Assembly (NCBI GenBank): GCA_913009235.1
Contig: CAJVXS010000001.1
Location: 1 to 64,000, forward strand
From: an uncultured Methylophilaceae bacterium
Lineage (GTDB): Bacteria; Pseudomonadota; Gammaproteobacteria; Burkholderiales; Methylophilaceae
Length of the DNA: 64,000 bases
Reading direction: 5' to 3'
Shown: in pieces, positions 28,688-37,486 of the stretch
Numbering within the stretch: position 1 is the stretch's first letter
Layout: every line of letters starts with the position of its first letter
Translations under genes and position numbers: made by a program
Notes under the pieces: generated by a model
Databases searched by the model: none
Told to the model about the DNA's origin: nothing
The model's input: only the letters and a program-made list of their open reading frames with translations

Positions 28688-28898
28688 TGGCTAACTGTTG
28701 TGAGGCCGGTCTCCGGGCTTGTGAGGGTAGATATTGCGCCTTCCCAAGCTTTAAGCTCAGTGGCTGATAGCAAAATCATACAGTTGCACTCACTTACCGT
28801 TGCGGGGGCAGCATAGGACTTTTTAAACAAACGTTAATTCACCTATTTCCCAGTTTCATCCTGTTACTTGAAAAGCAATAAGGCACCTGACAACGGAC
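28688..28898 (-). promoter_or_regulatory. Cobalamin (B12) riboswitch
   Basis: Read on the minus strand the region holds the conserved aptamer blocks in order: CAGGTGCCTT near the 5' end, AAATAGGTGAA, the B12-box GCTGCCCCCGCAACGGTAAG, and a closing segment with GAGACCGGCCTC. It should reduce btuB-btuM expression when adenosylcobalamin or a related corrinoid is plentiful. Confidence 0.95.
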
Positions 28899-28983
28899 AG
28901 AATTATAATTGATAAAAAAAACAAAACAATAAAAACCTGATGCAAAATAATGTTAATTTACTTTGAATAACGCTTGTTAGCTA

Positions 28984-29013
28984 TTGACTAGTATGTTTTT
29001 TTTCAATTATAGT
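28984..29013 (+). promoter_or_regulatory. Possible promoter of the zapB-like/zapA genes
   Basis: TTGACT (28984-28989) and TATAGT (29008-29013) are 18 bp apart. The predicted start falls at the GTG codon, so the first transcript may be leaderless. Confidence 0.4.
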
Positions 29014-29020
29014 TAAGGTT

Positions 29021-29206
29021 GTGGATGCAGATATAAAAGAGCTGGAAGAAAAAATATCGAAGCTGGTTGCTTTGTGTGGTTCCCTGCGAGAAGAAAACAT
29101 GCAACTACGTGAAATATCAGACACATTAAAAAACAAGATGTCACAAGCCAGCGTTAAGCTTGAAGGCTTATTAGAAAAATTACCACAAGGTGAAGAGGCC
29201 TCATGA
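29021..29206 (+). CDS. ZapB-like small coiled-coil protein
   Basis: The 61-residue protein is almost entirely a heptad-patterned coiled coil (IKELEEKISKLVALCG, then LREENMQLREISDTL). Small proteins of this type precede zapA in many beta- and gammaproteobacteria and are presumed to act with it at the FtsZ ring. Its stop overlaps the zapA start (ATGA), a sign of translational coupling. The GTG start is the only usable one; AAGG lies unusually near it. Confidence 0.75.
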   Translation: MDADIKELEEKISKLVALCGSLREENMQLREISDTLKNKMSQASVKLEGLLEKLPQGEEAS

Positions 29207-29508
29207 GTACAGCGAAATCAGTAGACGTACAAATTATGGGTCGTGAGTTTGCAGTTTCTTGTACCGATGAAGAGTATCAAGGCTTGATGGATGCCGTAGA
29301 TTATCTAGATAAAAAAATGCGTGATATACGAGACTCTGGAAAAATTTCCGGCGTGGAGCGTATTGCGATTATGGCTGCCTTAAACCTCTCTCATGAGGTG
29401 CTTAATACCAAGAGCGGTGACATTGATATAGGTGATTATAAGCGTAGGATTACTGTGATGCAGAGTCAAATTGATGAAGCCATTGCAGAGCAAAGCAAAC
29501 CATTGTAA
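29203..29508 (+). CDS. zapA: Cell division protein ZapA
   Basis: ZapA bundles FtsZ filaments at midcell. The 101-residue protein has the N-terminal strand region VDVQIMGREFAVSC followed by YLDKKMRDIRDSGKISGVERIAIMAAL and a C-terminal coiled coil. Length is normal. It overlaps the ZapB-like gene by 4 bp and is followed by 6S RNA, the usual zapA-ssrS arrangement. Confidence 0.92.
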   Translation: MSTAKSVDVQIMGREFAVSCTDEEYQGLMDAVDYLDKKMRDIRDSGKISGVERIAIMAALNLSHEVLNTKSGDIDIGDYKRRITVMQSQIDEAIAEQSKPL

Positions 29509-29558
29509 TGAACTACCCCCCCCCCGCAATATTTTTGCTCTATCACCCATTTGTTTTT

Positions 29559-29742
29559 TCCGGTGTTGCCTGAATCAATATTCCTTGAACTAGTTTACAC
29601 AATAGGTTTCGACTCATTAGGCATGGTGTGATCGCTCTAAGTTAGGTTGCTTTTTAGGCGCCCTTGGGGAGCGAACCTAAAATGTCTTAGGTTGTTACCA
29701 CCTGATCCTTACAGGTTCGGGATTAAGATTCAGGCAACACCA
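29559..29742 (+). ncRNA. ssrS: 6S RNA
   Basis: The ends form a long closing stem (GGTGTTGCCTGAATC near 29562 with GATTCAGGCAACACC at 29727-29741). Between them lie further paired arms and an open central region, the sigma-70 open-complex mimic of 6S RNA. The position just after zapA is its conserved place. It binds and restrains housekeeping RNA polymerase in stationary phase. The exact ends are estimated. Confidence 0.88.
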
Positions 29743-29749
29743 GAGAAAA

Positions 29750-29919
29750 TAAATTGGATTTCGGAACACTGCATCGCTTGCGTGAGGATGGTATGGCAAC
29801 GGTCAGTTAAAGATGGTCCATTGTTAACTGAATACAAAGAAGCTGATTTGATTGTACGGGTGGAGATTGAAGAGGTGCTTGTGAGTTGCCTGTATTATAC
29901 CCATCAATATAGCCGTTAA
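29750..29919 (+). pseudogene. Frameshifted remnant resembling the C-terminus of a flavin-binding PPOX-family protein
   Basis: One frame reads LDFGTLHRLREDGMATVS then stops; another frame continues DGPLLTEYKEADLIVRVEIEE to Arg-TAA at 29919. Joined, they resemble the last 50-60 residues of pyridoxamine-phosphate-oxidase-like FMN proteins (pattern L-R-x-N-G-x-A-x-V-S, then D-P-L-L-A-E-Y, then V-V-R-V and a C-x-R-Y-I-H end). A frameshift lies near 29808. It has no start codon of its own. The family match is from memory of motifs and is tentative. Confidence 0.4.
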
Positions 29920-29926
29920 CAGACCA

Positions 29927-29960
29927 TGAAAAAAGCCCCGCATTGCGAGGCTTTTTCATT
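29927..29960. terminator. Bidirectional terminator
   Basis: A stem TGAAAAAAGCCCCGC / GCGAGGCTTTTTCA with one mismatch and an ATT loop lies between the PPOX-like remnant (+) and the beta-propeller gene (-). Confidence 0.88.
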
Positions 29961-29991
29961 AGCAATTAGGCTAAATTAAAATACGATTTCA

Positions 29992-31098
29992 CTAAAGCTT
30001 GGTATCTAAACTACCCATTGATTTAGGGTAAGTCACAATACCCCAAGGCATATCAGTCACCGGGATCTGTTTGGTCACTTCTTGTTTCTCTGTATCAATT
30101 ACAAAGACTGCATCAGATTTACCACAAGCTAGTAATAGCTGCTTCTCATCAGGTGTGAAGGTAAAGTGCCAGCAACGGCTTCCTGTTGGGATGTCTTTGA
30201 TTTTCTCATAAGTTTTTGCGTTAAATACTTGCAGCGCTTTTTCTTTATTAGCTGCAACATAAATATGCTCACCCGTTGAATCAAAAGAAATACCATAAGG
30301 GATTCTACCCGTATCAACAGTACGCACGATATTGTAGTCTGCATCTAGCACCATGAACTTGTTGCCGTACTCAAGAGTAGCTAGATAGGTTTTACCATCA
30401 GGTGATACTTTGATACCGCGTGGGCGGTCACCATATTCATGCGTGTGAATGGTTTTTACAAGCTCACCAGTTTCAATGTTATGCACAGTAATGGTGTTGT
30501 CAGCTTCATTAGTAATCACAATTTCTTTGCCGTCAGCAGAAAATTCAATGCCTTCCGTTTCTGGGCCACCTATGATTTCTTTAATTTTCTTACCTTTAGC
30601 TAAGTCAACAATGGCAATACGCGCTGGTGTTTTGTCATCGTCATCATCGTCTTCTTCAGCTTCTTTTGAGCCTGGTTTTGGCGGCGGGCCCCCAATGGCG
30701 CTAGGCTCGGATGAAATGAATGCGAAGTTACCCCTTACGCGAACAAATTCAGGATTTTTACCGACTTTAATCGTTTGCACAACCTCACCTGTGGCAGTAT
30801 CAATCACAGCAATACTTTCATTTTCACGTGTGGCAACAATCAGCTTAGTGCCGTCTTCAGTAATACCTAAACCACGAGGCCCTTCTGCTTTAACATCAAT
30901 GGTTTTAACAACCTCCATAGTGGCTAGGTCAATAACACTGACACCCGCAGTGTCAGATTTTTGGCTTGTTACATAGGCATAGCCACTTGATGCTTCGCTA
31001 ACAACTTCTTCAGCGACTTGTTCTTGGCTGCAGCCAGCGACGAGCGCAAGCATCAGCAAGCTAATGCTTGTTCTGTTAAAAGTAGGTATAACTTTCAT
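29992..31098 (-). CDS. YVTN beta-propeller lipoprotein, PQQ-methylotrophy type
   Basis: The 368-residue precursor has a lipoprotein signal (SLLMLALVAGC, lipobox cysteine about residue 23) and repeated beta-propeller blades (for example VSVIDLATMEVVKTIDV, IAVIDTATGEVVQTIKV). It resembles the YVTN/PQQ-dependent alcohol-catabolism-associated propellers, which occur near methanol or alcohol dehydrogenase systems. A run of six aspartates after KEAEE (about residues 148-158) forms an acidic insert between blades; it could bind cations. No PQQ dehydrogenase lies in the window. Function is unproven. Confidence 0.75.
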   Translation of the reverse strand: MKVIPTFNRTSISLLMLALVAGCSQEQVAEEVVSEASSGYAYVTSQKSDTAGVSVIDLATMEVVKTIDVKAEGPRGLGITEDGTKLIVATRENESIAVIDTATGEVVQTIKVGKNPEFVRVRGNFAFISSEPSAIGGPPPKPGSKEAEEDDDDDDKTPARIAIVDLAKGKKIKEIIGGPETEGIEFSADGKEIVITNEADNTITVHNIETGELVKTIHTHEYGDRPRGIKVSPDGKTYLATLEYGNKFMVLDADYNIVRTVDTGRIPYGISFDSTGEHIYVAANKEKALQVFNAKTYEKIKDIPTGSRCWHFTFTPDEKQLLLACGKSDAVFVIDTEKQEVTKQIPVTDMPWGIVTYPKSMGSLDTKL

Positions 31099-31274
31099 TT
31101 ATTCTCTCCAAAGTGTGGTCTAGTTAGTAAGGCCTAGTTAAGTATTCGTGCAAAAAACTATGCTTGATTGTTAGCTTAATTAAACAGGGAGTGAAAGCAA
31201 GCTAAATATTTTAGGTTGTTGATTGTAACAAAAACACTGGCTATGCTATTGATCAAATAGAGTCACTACCTTCA

Positions 31275-32798
31275 TTAGCTTAAGAATAGTTGGTAAGCTG
31301 GATTCTCAGTTTCATCCCAGTATGGATAATCTAAGCTGTTTAGGAAATCGGTAAAATCATTAAATTCAGTTGGCGGTACTTGCATGCCGATTAGCACGCG
31401 ACCAAAGTCCGCGCCATGATTGCGGTAGTGGAATAAGCTGATATTCCAATTGTGGCCCATTTTGTCTAAAAAGTGCATGAGCGCGTATGGCTTCTCAGGA
31501 AACTCAAATCGATACACTACCTCATGTATCGCCAATGGCGCTCGCCCACCGACCAAATGACGGCAGTGTAATTTTGCCATTTCATTATCGGTGAGATCCG
31601 CCGTGGCTAAGTTCTCTACTTCTAAATCAGCAACTAAGTGAACGGTCTCTACGGGGTCGTGGATTGCGACCCCAACGTAGATGCGGGCTTCGTTTTCATC
31701 AGAGTAGCGGTAATTAAACTCAGTGATATTATGGTCACCTAATAAGCGACAAAACGTTTTAAAAGCACCGGGCTTTTCTGGAATAGTGACGGCTAACACG
31801 GCTTCACGTTTTTCACCAATTTCAGCGCGTTCAGCAATAAAGCGTAAGCGGTCAAAATTCATATTGGCGCCAGAAGCGATGCTAACTAAGGTTTTGTTAC
31901 TCATACCTTCACGTTCAGCATAGGCTTTAAGGCCCGCGGTAGCAAGCGCACCGGCTGGTTCTAATATGCTGCGCGTGTCTTCGAATACATCTTTAATGGC
32001 TGCGCATATTGCATCGTTGTCGACCACAATCATTTCATCGACATACTGCTGGCACAAGTCGAACGTGTGTTCGCCCACTTGTTTGACAGCAGCGCCATCG
32101 GCAAATAAACCGACGTGTTCTAGTGTGATGCGTTGCTGCTCTTCAAGTGACTTTGTCATCGCTTCTGCATCTTTTGCTTCAACACCAATAATCTTAATAT
32201 CTGGTCGTTTTGCTTTGACGTAAGCGGCAATCCCTGCAATTAAGCCGCCGCCGCCAACGCAGCAGAAGATGGCCTCAATTGGTTCTGGGTGCGCTTCTAA
32301 AATTTCCATGCCCACGGTGCCTTGTCCTGCAATCACATCAGGGTCATCATAAGGGTGGACAAAGGACAGCTGTTCAGATTGCTCTAATTGAAGTGCATGG
32401 GCATATGCATCTGAGTAGCTGTCCCCGAATAAGACAACTTCAGCGCCGCGGCTTTTGACGGCATTTACTTTAATCTGTGGCGTCGTGGTTGGCATCACAA
32501 TAACAGCGTGGCAGTTGAGTTTTTGTGCGGCTAATGCAACCCCTTGAGCATGGTTGCCAGCACTGGCTGCAATCACACCTCGACTGAGCTGTTCAGCAGA
32601 TAGGTTGGCCATTTTGTTATAAGCGCCACGCAGTTTAAAGGAAAAGATAGGCTGCATGTCTTCGCGCTTAAGTAGGACTTGGTTGCCGAGGCGAGTTGAT
32701 AAAGATGGCTGTAAATCGAGTGGTGTATTCATCGCAACATCGTAAACATAAGAGCTTTCGATGTTGCGGAGATAATCTTGTAGGCTAAGCTTTGACAT
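31275..32798 (-). CDS. ilvA: Threonine ammonia-lyase, biosynthetic
   Basis: IlvA deaminates threonine to 2-oxobutanoate, first step of isoleucine synthesis, using PLP. The 507-residue protein has the PLP lysine in SFKLRGAYNKM (Lys55), the phosphate-binding CCVGGGGLIAGIA, and two C-terminal ACT-like regulatory domains (beginning at EAVLAVTIPEKPGAF and EVVYRFEFPEKPYAL), as in the isoleucine-inhibited long form. It is divergent from rpiA. Confidence 0.95.
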   Translation of the reverse strand: MSKLSLQDYLRNIESSYVYDVAMNTPLDLQPSLSTRLGNQVLLKREDMQPIFSFKLRGAYNKMANLSAEQLSRGVIAASAGNHAQGVALAAQKLNCHAVIVMPTTTPQIKVNAVKSRGAEVVLFGDSYSDAYAHALQLEQSEQLSFVHPYDDPDVIAGQGTVGMEILEAHPEPIEAIFCCVGGGGLIAGIAAYVKAKRPDIKIIGVEAKDAEAMTKSLEEQQRITLEHVGLFADGAAVKQVGEHTFDLCQQYVDEMIVVDNDAICAAIKDVFEDTRSILEPAGALATAGLKAYAEREGMSNKTLVSIASGANMNFDRLRFIAERAEIGEKREAVLAVTIPEKPGAFKTFCRLLGDHNITEFNYRYSDENEARIYVGVAIHDPVETVHLVADLEVENLATADLTDNEMAKLHCRHLVGGRAPLAIHEVVYRFEFPEKPYALMHFLDKMGHNWNISLFHYRNHGADFGRVLIGMQVPPTEFNDFTDFLNSLDYPYWDETENPAYQLFLS

Positions 32799-32873
32799 AT
32801 TTAAATTTTTCGGAGCAGTGTATAGTGATGCTTTGTTTACATTATAAAGACTTTAGTTAAGGATTTACTTAAA

Positions 32874-33533
32874 ATGGCATATACGCAAGATGAATTAAAA
32901 CAACAAGTCGCAAAAGCGGCGGTTGAATACGTAAAGGAAGGCATTATCGGCGTGGGCACAGGCTCTACTGCTAATTACTTTATTGAAGAGCTGGCAAAAG
33001 TAAAACACAAAATTGAAGGAGCAGTGGCAAGCTCTGAGGCAACTGCTGAGCTTTTACGCGGCCACGGTATCGAAGTATTTGATTTGAATAACGTTGATGG
33101 CATGGATATTTATGTTGATGGTGCTGATGAAATTACTGAGCACTTGCATATGCTTAAAGGCGGCGGCGGTGCATTAACGCGTGAGAAAATTGTTGCTGCA
33201 GTGGCTAAAAAATTCATCTGCATTTGTGATGAAACTAAGTTTGTACCAGTGATGGGTAAGTTTCCATTACCAGTAGAAGTGTTGCCAATGGCTCGCTCAC
33301 AAGTGGCACGTGAAATCGTTAAGTTAGGTGGTCAGCCTAAGTTGCGTGACTTCACAACAGATAATGGTAACGTTATTTTAGATGTGCATAATTTAACGAT
33401 TAGCGACCCAGTTGCTTTTGAAGCGAAGCTGAATCAAATCGTTGGTGTTGTGACTAATGGGTTATTTGCAGCGCGTTCAGCAGATGTGTTGTTGTTAGCT
33501 ACAGCTGAAGGTGTTAAGGTTTATACTAAATAA
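32874..33533 (+). CDS. rpiA: Ribose-5-phosphate isomerase A
   Basis: RpiA interconverts ribose-5-phosphate and ribulose-5-phosphate. The 219-residue protein has [13 protein letters not shown], the catalytic YVDGADEI and the [12 protein letters not shown] loop. In a ribulose-monophosphate methylotroph this enzyme would help regenerate the formaldehyde acceptor; the RuMP genes are not in the window. A strong terminator follows. Confidence 0.96.
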   Translation: MAYTQDELKQQVAKAAVEYVKEGIIGVGTGSTANYFIEELAKVKHKIEGAVASSEATAELLRGHGIEVFDLNNVDGMDIYVDGADEITEHLHMLKGGGGALTREKIVAAVAKKFICICDETKFVPVMGKFPLPVEVLPMARSQVAREIVKLGGQPKLRDFTTDNGNVILDVHNLTISDPVAFEAKLNQIVGVVTNGLFAARSADVLLLATAEGVKVYTK

Positions 33534-33547
33534 GTTGGTCACTTGCT

Positions 33548-33582
33548 CAATAAAAAACCCGCAGTTTGCGGGTTTTTTATTG
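33548..33582. terminator. rpiA terminator
   Basis: A long stem CAATAAAAAACCCGCA / TGCGGGTTTTTTATTG encloses GTT; it can work in both directions. Confidence 0.93.
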
Positions 33583-33677
33583 AGTGTAAATTATAGGAGT
33601 ATAAAGCGATTACATTAAATTAAGAGCCTATTAATATTAAGGCCATCTTTCTAACGTTATAGCCATGCGCAATATGC

Positions 33678-33950
33678 CTACTTGCTTTCAGGTACATAAC
33701 CTTCGGCGGTATCAGCACCTTCACCAAAAAAGTACTTCTCAGTTTGCTCGGTTAAATACTTACGTGCGGCAGGGTCTGCTAGGCTTAAGCGGTTCTCGTT
33801 GACCAACATCGTTTGTTGTTTCAACCACGTTGCCCAAGCTTCCTTAGAAACAGCTAGATAAATACGTTTACCTAATTCGCCAGGGTAAGGAGGGAAATCC
33901 ATGCCTTCAGCTTCTTTACCTAGTTTGATGCAATTCACCATTCTTGCCAT
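33678..33950 (-). CDS. yggX: Probable Fe(2+)-trafficking protein YggX
   Basis: YggX is a small cytoplasmic protein linked to protection of iron-sulfur clusters from oxidation. The 90-residue product has the signature [20 protein letters not shown] with the conserved cysteine, and the central [20 protein letters not shown] helix. It lies on the same strand downstream of sodB, fitting an oxidative-stress grouping, though a terminator separates them. Confidence 0.95.
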   Translation of the reverse strand: MARMVNCIKLGKEAEGMDFPPYPGELGKRIYLAVSKEAWATWLKQQTMLVNENRLSLADPAARKYLTEQTEKYFFGEGADTAEGYVPESK

Positions 33951-34111
33951 GTGTAAAACCTTTACTATTAAATATACTCAATAAAATAACATGATAACGC
34001 ATGTTAAAATTCGCAGAACATTATTTAGTTATAAGTTGATGAAAGATTCCGACTCAAATGCGCAAACGTATGAAGAAAATCAAATCATACCGTTAGTTGG
34101 AAATTAAACGA

Positions 34112-34142
34112 AAAAAGCCAAGCAATAGATGCTTGGCTTTTT
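34112..34142. terminator. sodB terminator
   Basis: A stem AAAAAAGCCAAGCA / TGCTTGGCTTTTT around ATAGA can serve sodB (-) and any transcript entering from the left (+). Confidence 0.92.
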
Positions 34143-34156
34143 ATAAAAGGTGTTAA

Positions 34157-34741
34157 TTACACTGCGAAGTTAGCGCTTGCAAATTCCCAGTTAACTAAGT
34201 TTGTTAAGAATGTCTCAACGAACTTAGGACGTGCATTGCGGTAATCGATATAGTAAGCATGTTCCCATACATCGATACATAGCAATGCAGTATCGCCTGT
34301 TGTTAATGGTGTGCCAGCTGCACCCATGTTGACGATATCAACAGAGCCATCTGCTTTTTTCACTAACCATGTCCAGCCTGAACCGAAGTTGCCGACTGCT
34401 GAAGCTTGGAAGGCTGCTTTAAAGTCATCGTATGAACCCCATTTTGCATTGATCGCGTCAGCTAATGCACCAGTTGGTGCCGCACCGCCATTTGGTGCCA
34501 TGCAGTTCCAGAAGAATGTGTGGTTCCAGATTTGTGCAGCGTTGTTGTAAACGCCGCCAGATGCTTTTTTGATGATGTCTTCTAATGCTGAGGTTTCAAA
34601 CTCTGTGCCAACGATTAATTTGTTCAAGTTCACAACATAAGCATTGTGATGTTTCCCATAGTGAAATGAGAATGTTTCTGCTGAAAGGTGTGGTGTTAAT
34701 GCATCTTGTGCATAAGGCAGTGCCGGTAATGTATGTGTCAT
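34157..34741 (-). CDS. sodB: Superoxide dismutase, Fe/Mn type
   Basis: The 194-residue enzyme disproportionates superoxide in the cytoplasm. The family metal ligands are visible: His in FHYGKHHNAYV and WNHTFFW, and Asp/His in CIDVWEHAYYIDY. No signal peptide is present. The NGGAAPTG segment after WNCMAPN is typical of the iron form, but metal choice cannot be fixed from sequence. Confidence 0.95.
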   Translation of the reverse strand: MTHTLPALPYAQDALTPHLSAETFSFHYGKHHNAYVVNLNKLIVGTEFETSALEDIIKKASGGVYNNAAQIWNHTFFWNCMAPNGGAAPTGALADAINAKWGSYDDFKAAFQASAVGNFGSGWTWLVKKADGSVDIVNMGAAGTPLTTGDTALLCIDVWEHAYYIDYRNARPKFVETFLTNLVNWEFASANFAV

Positions 34742-34885
34742 GGGAATCCTTTTTGTGAACGATTGGTATTATGATTTTTTGTAGTGTGATTTATATAGAG
34801 GTTATTTTGCCATAATTAATGTGACATAGAAACCATGCCTTAGTTGCGGTAATTGTAATTGAGCCTTGAAGCTTGGCTGTGAGCG

Positions 34886-35764
34886 TTACTTTTTCTTCGC
34901 TCTGGGGTGCGCGGTGTCGTAAGCTTTGGTTAAGTGTTGATAGTCTAGGTGCGTATAAACCTGTGTAGTGCTGATGTTGGCATGCCCCAGCATTTCTTGT
35001 ACAGCGCGCAAATCACCGCTGGATTGCAAGACATGAGAGGCAAAGCTATGCCTTAACATATGCGGGTGTACAGAAGTGTCTAAGCCCTGTTTGACCGCCC
35101 ATGCCTTCATGCGGTACTGCACATTTCGTGCTGACAGGCGGTTGCCTTGTTTGCTGATGAAAACGGCTTTTTCTGATTGGTCTTTAAGTAGATTGTTACG
35201 TTGCCTTAACCAGTTCTGGATTGCAATAATGGCATGATTTCCTAGTGGGACAATCCGTGTCTTGTTGCCTTTTCCTGTGACGATAATGGTGCCTTCGGTG
35301 AAATCTAGTTGGTAAATGTTCAGATTAATCAGCTCGCTTAGTCGCAAACCAGAAGAGTAAAAGAGTTCTAAAATTGCATGGTCACGCACGCTAAGCACAT
35401 CATCATTTTTGACATCAACGAGTTTAATAGCCTGCTCTATCGATAGGACTTGAGGTAATGTTTTTGCTGACTTGGGCGCGCGTAAGCCTTTTGCGGGGTT
35501 GTTGCGATAGTCATGCCGATGTATTAAATAATCAAAAAATCCACGCCAGCTCGATAGTAGGCGGGCAATGCTTTTGCCACCCAAGCCTTTGCTATGCAGA
35601 GAGGCTATATAGTGACGAATATCCGTGCTCTGTAAATCGTTTAAAGCTGTGCCATTGCTGAGTTTGAACAACTGTTGAATATCGCGTGCGTAATTTTCTC
35701 TCGTTAGCGGACTTAATCCGCGTTCAAAATTTAAAAATTTAAGATACTCAGTTAATAAGTCCAC
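34886..35764 (-). CDS. xerC: Tyrosine recombinase XerC
   Basis: XerC, with XerD, resolves chromosome dimers at dif. The 292-residue protein has the SAM-like N-terminal domain (LLTEYLKFLNFERGLSP) and a catalytic domain with Arg in SSGLRLSELINL, HMLRHSFASHVL, GHANISTTQVYTH and the nucleophile tyrosine in QVYTHLDY. The order dapF-DUF484-xerC is the conserved housekeeping cluster, so this is XerC and not a mobile integrase. Confidence 0.95.
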   Translation of the reverse strand: MDLLTEYLKFLNFERGLSPLTRENYARDIQQLFKLSNGTALNDLQSTDIRHYIASLHSKGLGGKSIARLLSSWRGFFDYLIHRHDYRNNPAKGLRAPKSAKTLPQVLSIEQAIKLVDVKNDDVLSVRDHAILELFYSSGLRLSELINLNIYQLDFTEGTIIVTGKGNKTRIVPLGNHAIIAIQNWLRQRNNLLKDQSEKAVFISKQGNRLSARNVQYRMKAWAVKQGLDTSVHPHMLRHSFASHVLQSSGDLRAVQEMLGHANISTTQVYTHLDYQHLTKAYDTAHPRAKKK

Positions 35765-35768
35765 ATTG

Positions 35769-36446
35769 TTATTCTACGACATGTCTAGACAGTGCGGCAC
35801 TGATATGGTCACCTAGTTTTTGCAGGAAGTCTGTGCCCATGTCGACGTAGAAACGCCCCTTTTCTTCGCTGGAAAGGGCTAAATAACCATATATGGCCTT
35901 ACCCTTGAGTGGAAGCACGGCAACTGATTTTGCTGGCGCCACAAACCAACCGTCAGTATCGATGCTAGTCGGAGTTTCTCCACAGTACGCATTATTGATA
36001 TTGCTTACCCAAGCTTGAACAGCTTGAGACACGTTTCCAAAAACAAGGTTTTCAGTATCAGTGCTGTTAAGTGGATGCGCCCAAATGCGTAAGCATATGT
36101 CAGCAATATTGAAATTCTCAGCTAGGTGATGACGAACTAACTGGTCTAATGCATTAAAACTTTTAGCTTGTTGTAACAAAATAAAAAACGCATGCATTTT
36201 ATCGTTAATTTTGTCATTTTCTTGTGCGTTTAATACGAGTTTAGTATGGCGGTCTTTAAGCGCTGATATTTTATCTCGCTGTGCCAATTGCTGTCGTTCT
36301 GCTAATGAAATAGTGCCACCACCATGTGGGCTTGGTAAATGAACGTCCGCGAGCAAGCTAGCATTTCTTTCAAAAAACTCTGGATGTGATGCTAAATAGG
36401 CGGTGATTTCATCTTCTTGCATGGGCAATCCTAATATTAAATTCAT
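35769..36446 (-). CDS. DUF484 family protein
   Basis: The 225-residue protein begins with EITAYLASHPEFFERNASLLADVHLP, the DUF484 signature, followed by a short coiled coil and a GAF-like domain (about residues 75-215). It sits 4 bp before xerC and 17 bp after dapF, the usual order. Its function is unknown; a role related to Xer recombination or cell-wall metabolism is only guessed from position. Confidence 0.88.
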   Translation of the reverse strand: MNLILGLPMQEDEITAYLASHPEFFERNASLLADVHLPSPHGGGTISLAERQQLAQRDKISALKDRHTKLVLNAQENDKINDKMHAFFILLQQAKSFNALDQLVRHHLAENFNIADICLRIWAHPLNSTDTENLVFGNVSQAVQAWVSNINNAYCGETPTSIDTDGWFVAPAKSVAVLPLKGKAIYGYLALSSEEKGRFYVDMGTDFLQKLGDHISAALSRHVVE

Positions 36447-36463
36447 TTCTTTTAAAGTCTGTT

Positions 36464-37294
36464 TTACAGTTCTATTTGGCCTTCAAAGACAACTTCTGCA
36501 GGACCTCTCATCATTACAGGTTGCGCTTCACCCGCCCATTCAATTTGCAATTGACCGCCACGCATATTCACTAATACGGGGGATTGTAGCAAGTCTAGTT
36601 GGATGCCACTGACGACAGCGGCACATGCGCCCGTACCACAAGCCAGTGTTTCACCACTACCACGCTCATAAACACGTAAATTAATTTCATGTGGGGTTAC
36701 AACTTGCATGAAGCCAGCATTCACATGTTGAGGAAATTGCTGGTGTGATTCAATTTTCGGCCCAATTTCGCTAACGGCAGCTGTTTCTACATCCTCGACT
36801 AATACCACGGCATGTGGGTTGCCTATGGAAACGACCGATATTGGTATGACACCACTGTTGAGGATCAGCGTATATTGAGGCTGTCTTTGTGCCGCTAAAA
36901 AAGGCAAACTGACTGGTTCAAAGTTTGGTGCCCCCATATCGACTACTACATCACCGCTTGATTGTAATTTGAGTGTGATGATGCCATTTGCGGTTTCAAC
37001 GGTAATTTGGTGTTTCTTGGTTAGCCCTTTTTCAACCACAAAGCGTACAAAGCAGCGCGCGCCATTACCGCAATGCTCCACTTCACCGCCATCCGCATTA
37101 AAGATGCGGTAACGGAAGTCGACATTGGGCGTATTGCTTTTTTCTACCATGAGGAGTTGATCGCACCCGACACCAAAGAACCGGTTGGCGACATGTTGGA
37201 TTTGCGCTGTGGTTAATGCAATGGGTGTTGTGACACTATCAATAACAACAAAGTCGTTGCCTATGCCTTGCATTTTTGTAAAGTTAAGTTTCAT
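36464..37294 (-). CDS. dapF: Diaminopimelate epimerase
   Basis: DapF converts LL- to meso-diaminopimelate for lysine and peptidoglycan. The 276-residue protein has [13 protein letters not shown] at the N-terminus and the two catalytic cysteines in HCGNGARCF (about residue 73) and [12 protein letters not shown] (about 219). It starts the dapF-DUF484-xerC unit; lysA, often upstream in relatives, is not here, since metK is divergent. Confidence 0.96.
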   Translation of the reverse strand: MKLNFTKMQGIGNDFVVIDSVTTPIALTTAQIQHVANRFFGVGCDQLLMVEKSNTPNVDFRYRIFNADGGEVEHCGNGARCFVRFVVEKGLTKKHQITVETANGIITLKLQSSGDVVVDMGAPNFEPVSLPFLAAQRQPQYTLILNSGVIPISVVSIGNPHAVVLVEDVETAAVSEIGPKIESHQQFPQHVNAGFMQVVTPHEINLRVYERGSGETLACGTGACAAVVSGIQLDLLQSPVLVNMRGGQLQIEWAGEAQPVMMRGPAEVVFEGQIEL

Positions 37295-37374
37295 ATTGCC
37301 GATAATACTGTATTGAGAAAGATTTTAGTATGTGCGCATGATAAATAGTTGTATGAGTGCAACACGAATTCGCC

Positions 37375-37464
37375 TATAATTCAGGGTTCGTTGTTTAGAT
37401 GTGTTAACTTTTAGCCTTTAAGTGAATGCATTATTTCTTTACAGTCACTAATACAGTCACTAAT
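37375..37464 (+). promoter_or_regulatory. metK promoter and leader with a 12-bp direct repeat
   Basis: A perfect TATAAT at 37375-37380 lies about 107 bp before metK; the -35 region is weak (TTGTAT at 37349, spacer 20). The leader has ACAGTCACTAAT twice in tandem (37441-37452, 37453-37464). I find no known SAM riboswitch fold. Confidence 0.5.
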
Positions 37465-37486
37465 TTTTTTAGTTTCAAGGCATATT

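Noticed and set aside
29647-29749. Open frame overlapping 6S RNA
   Set aside because: This part is explained by the 6S secondary structure; only the section after it resembles protein.
34886-35764. Tyrosine recombinase as sign of a mobile element
   Set aside because: The dapF-DUF484-xerC order shows the housekeeping XerC.
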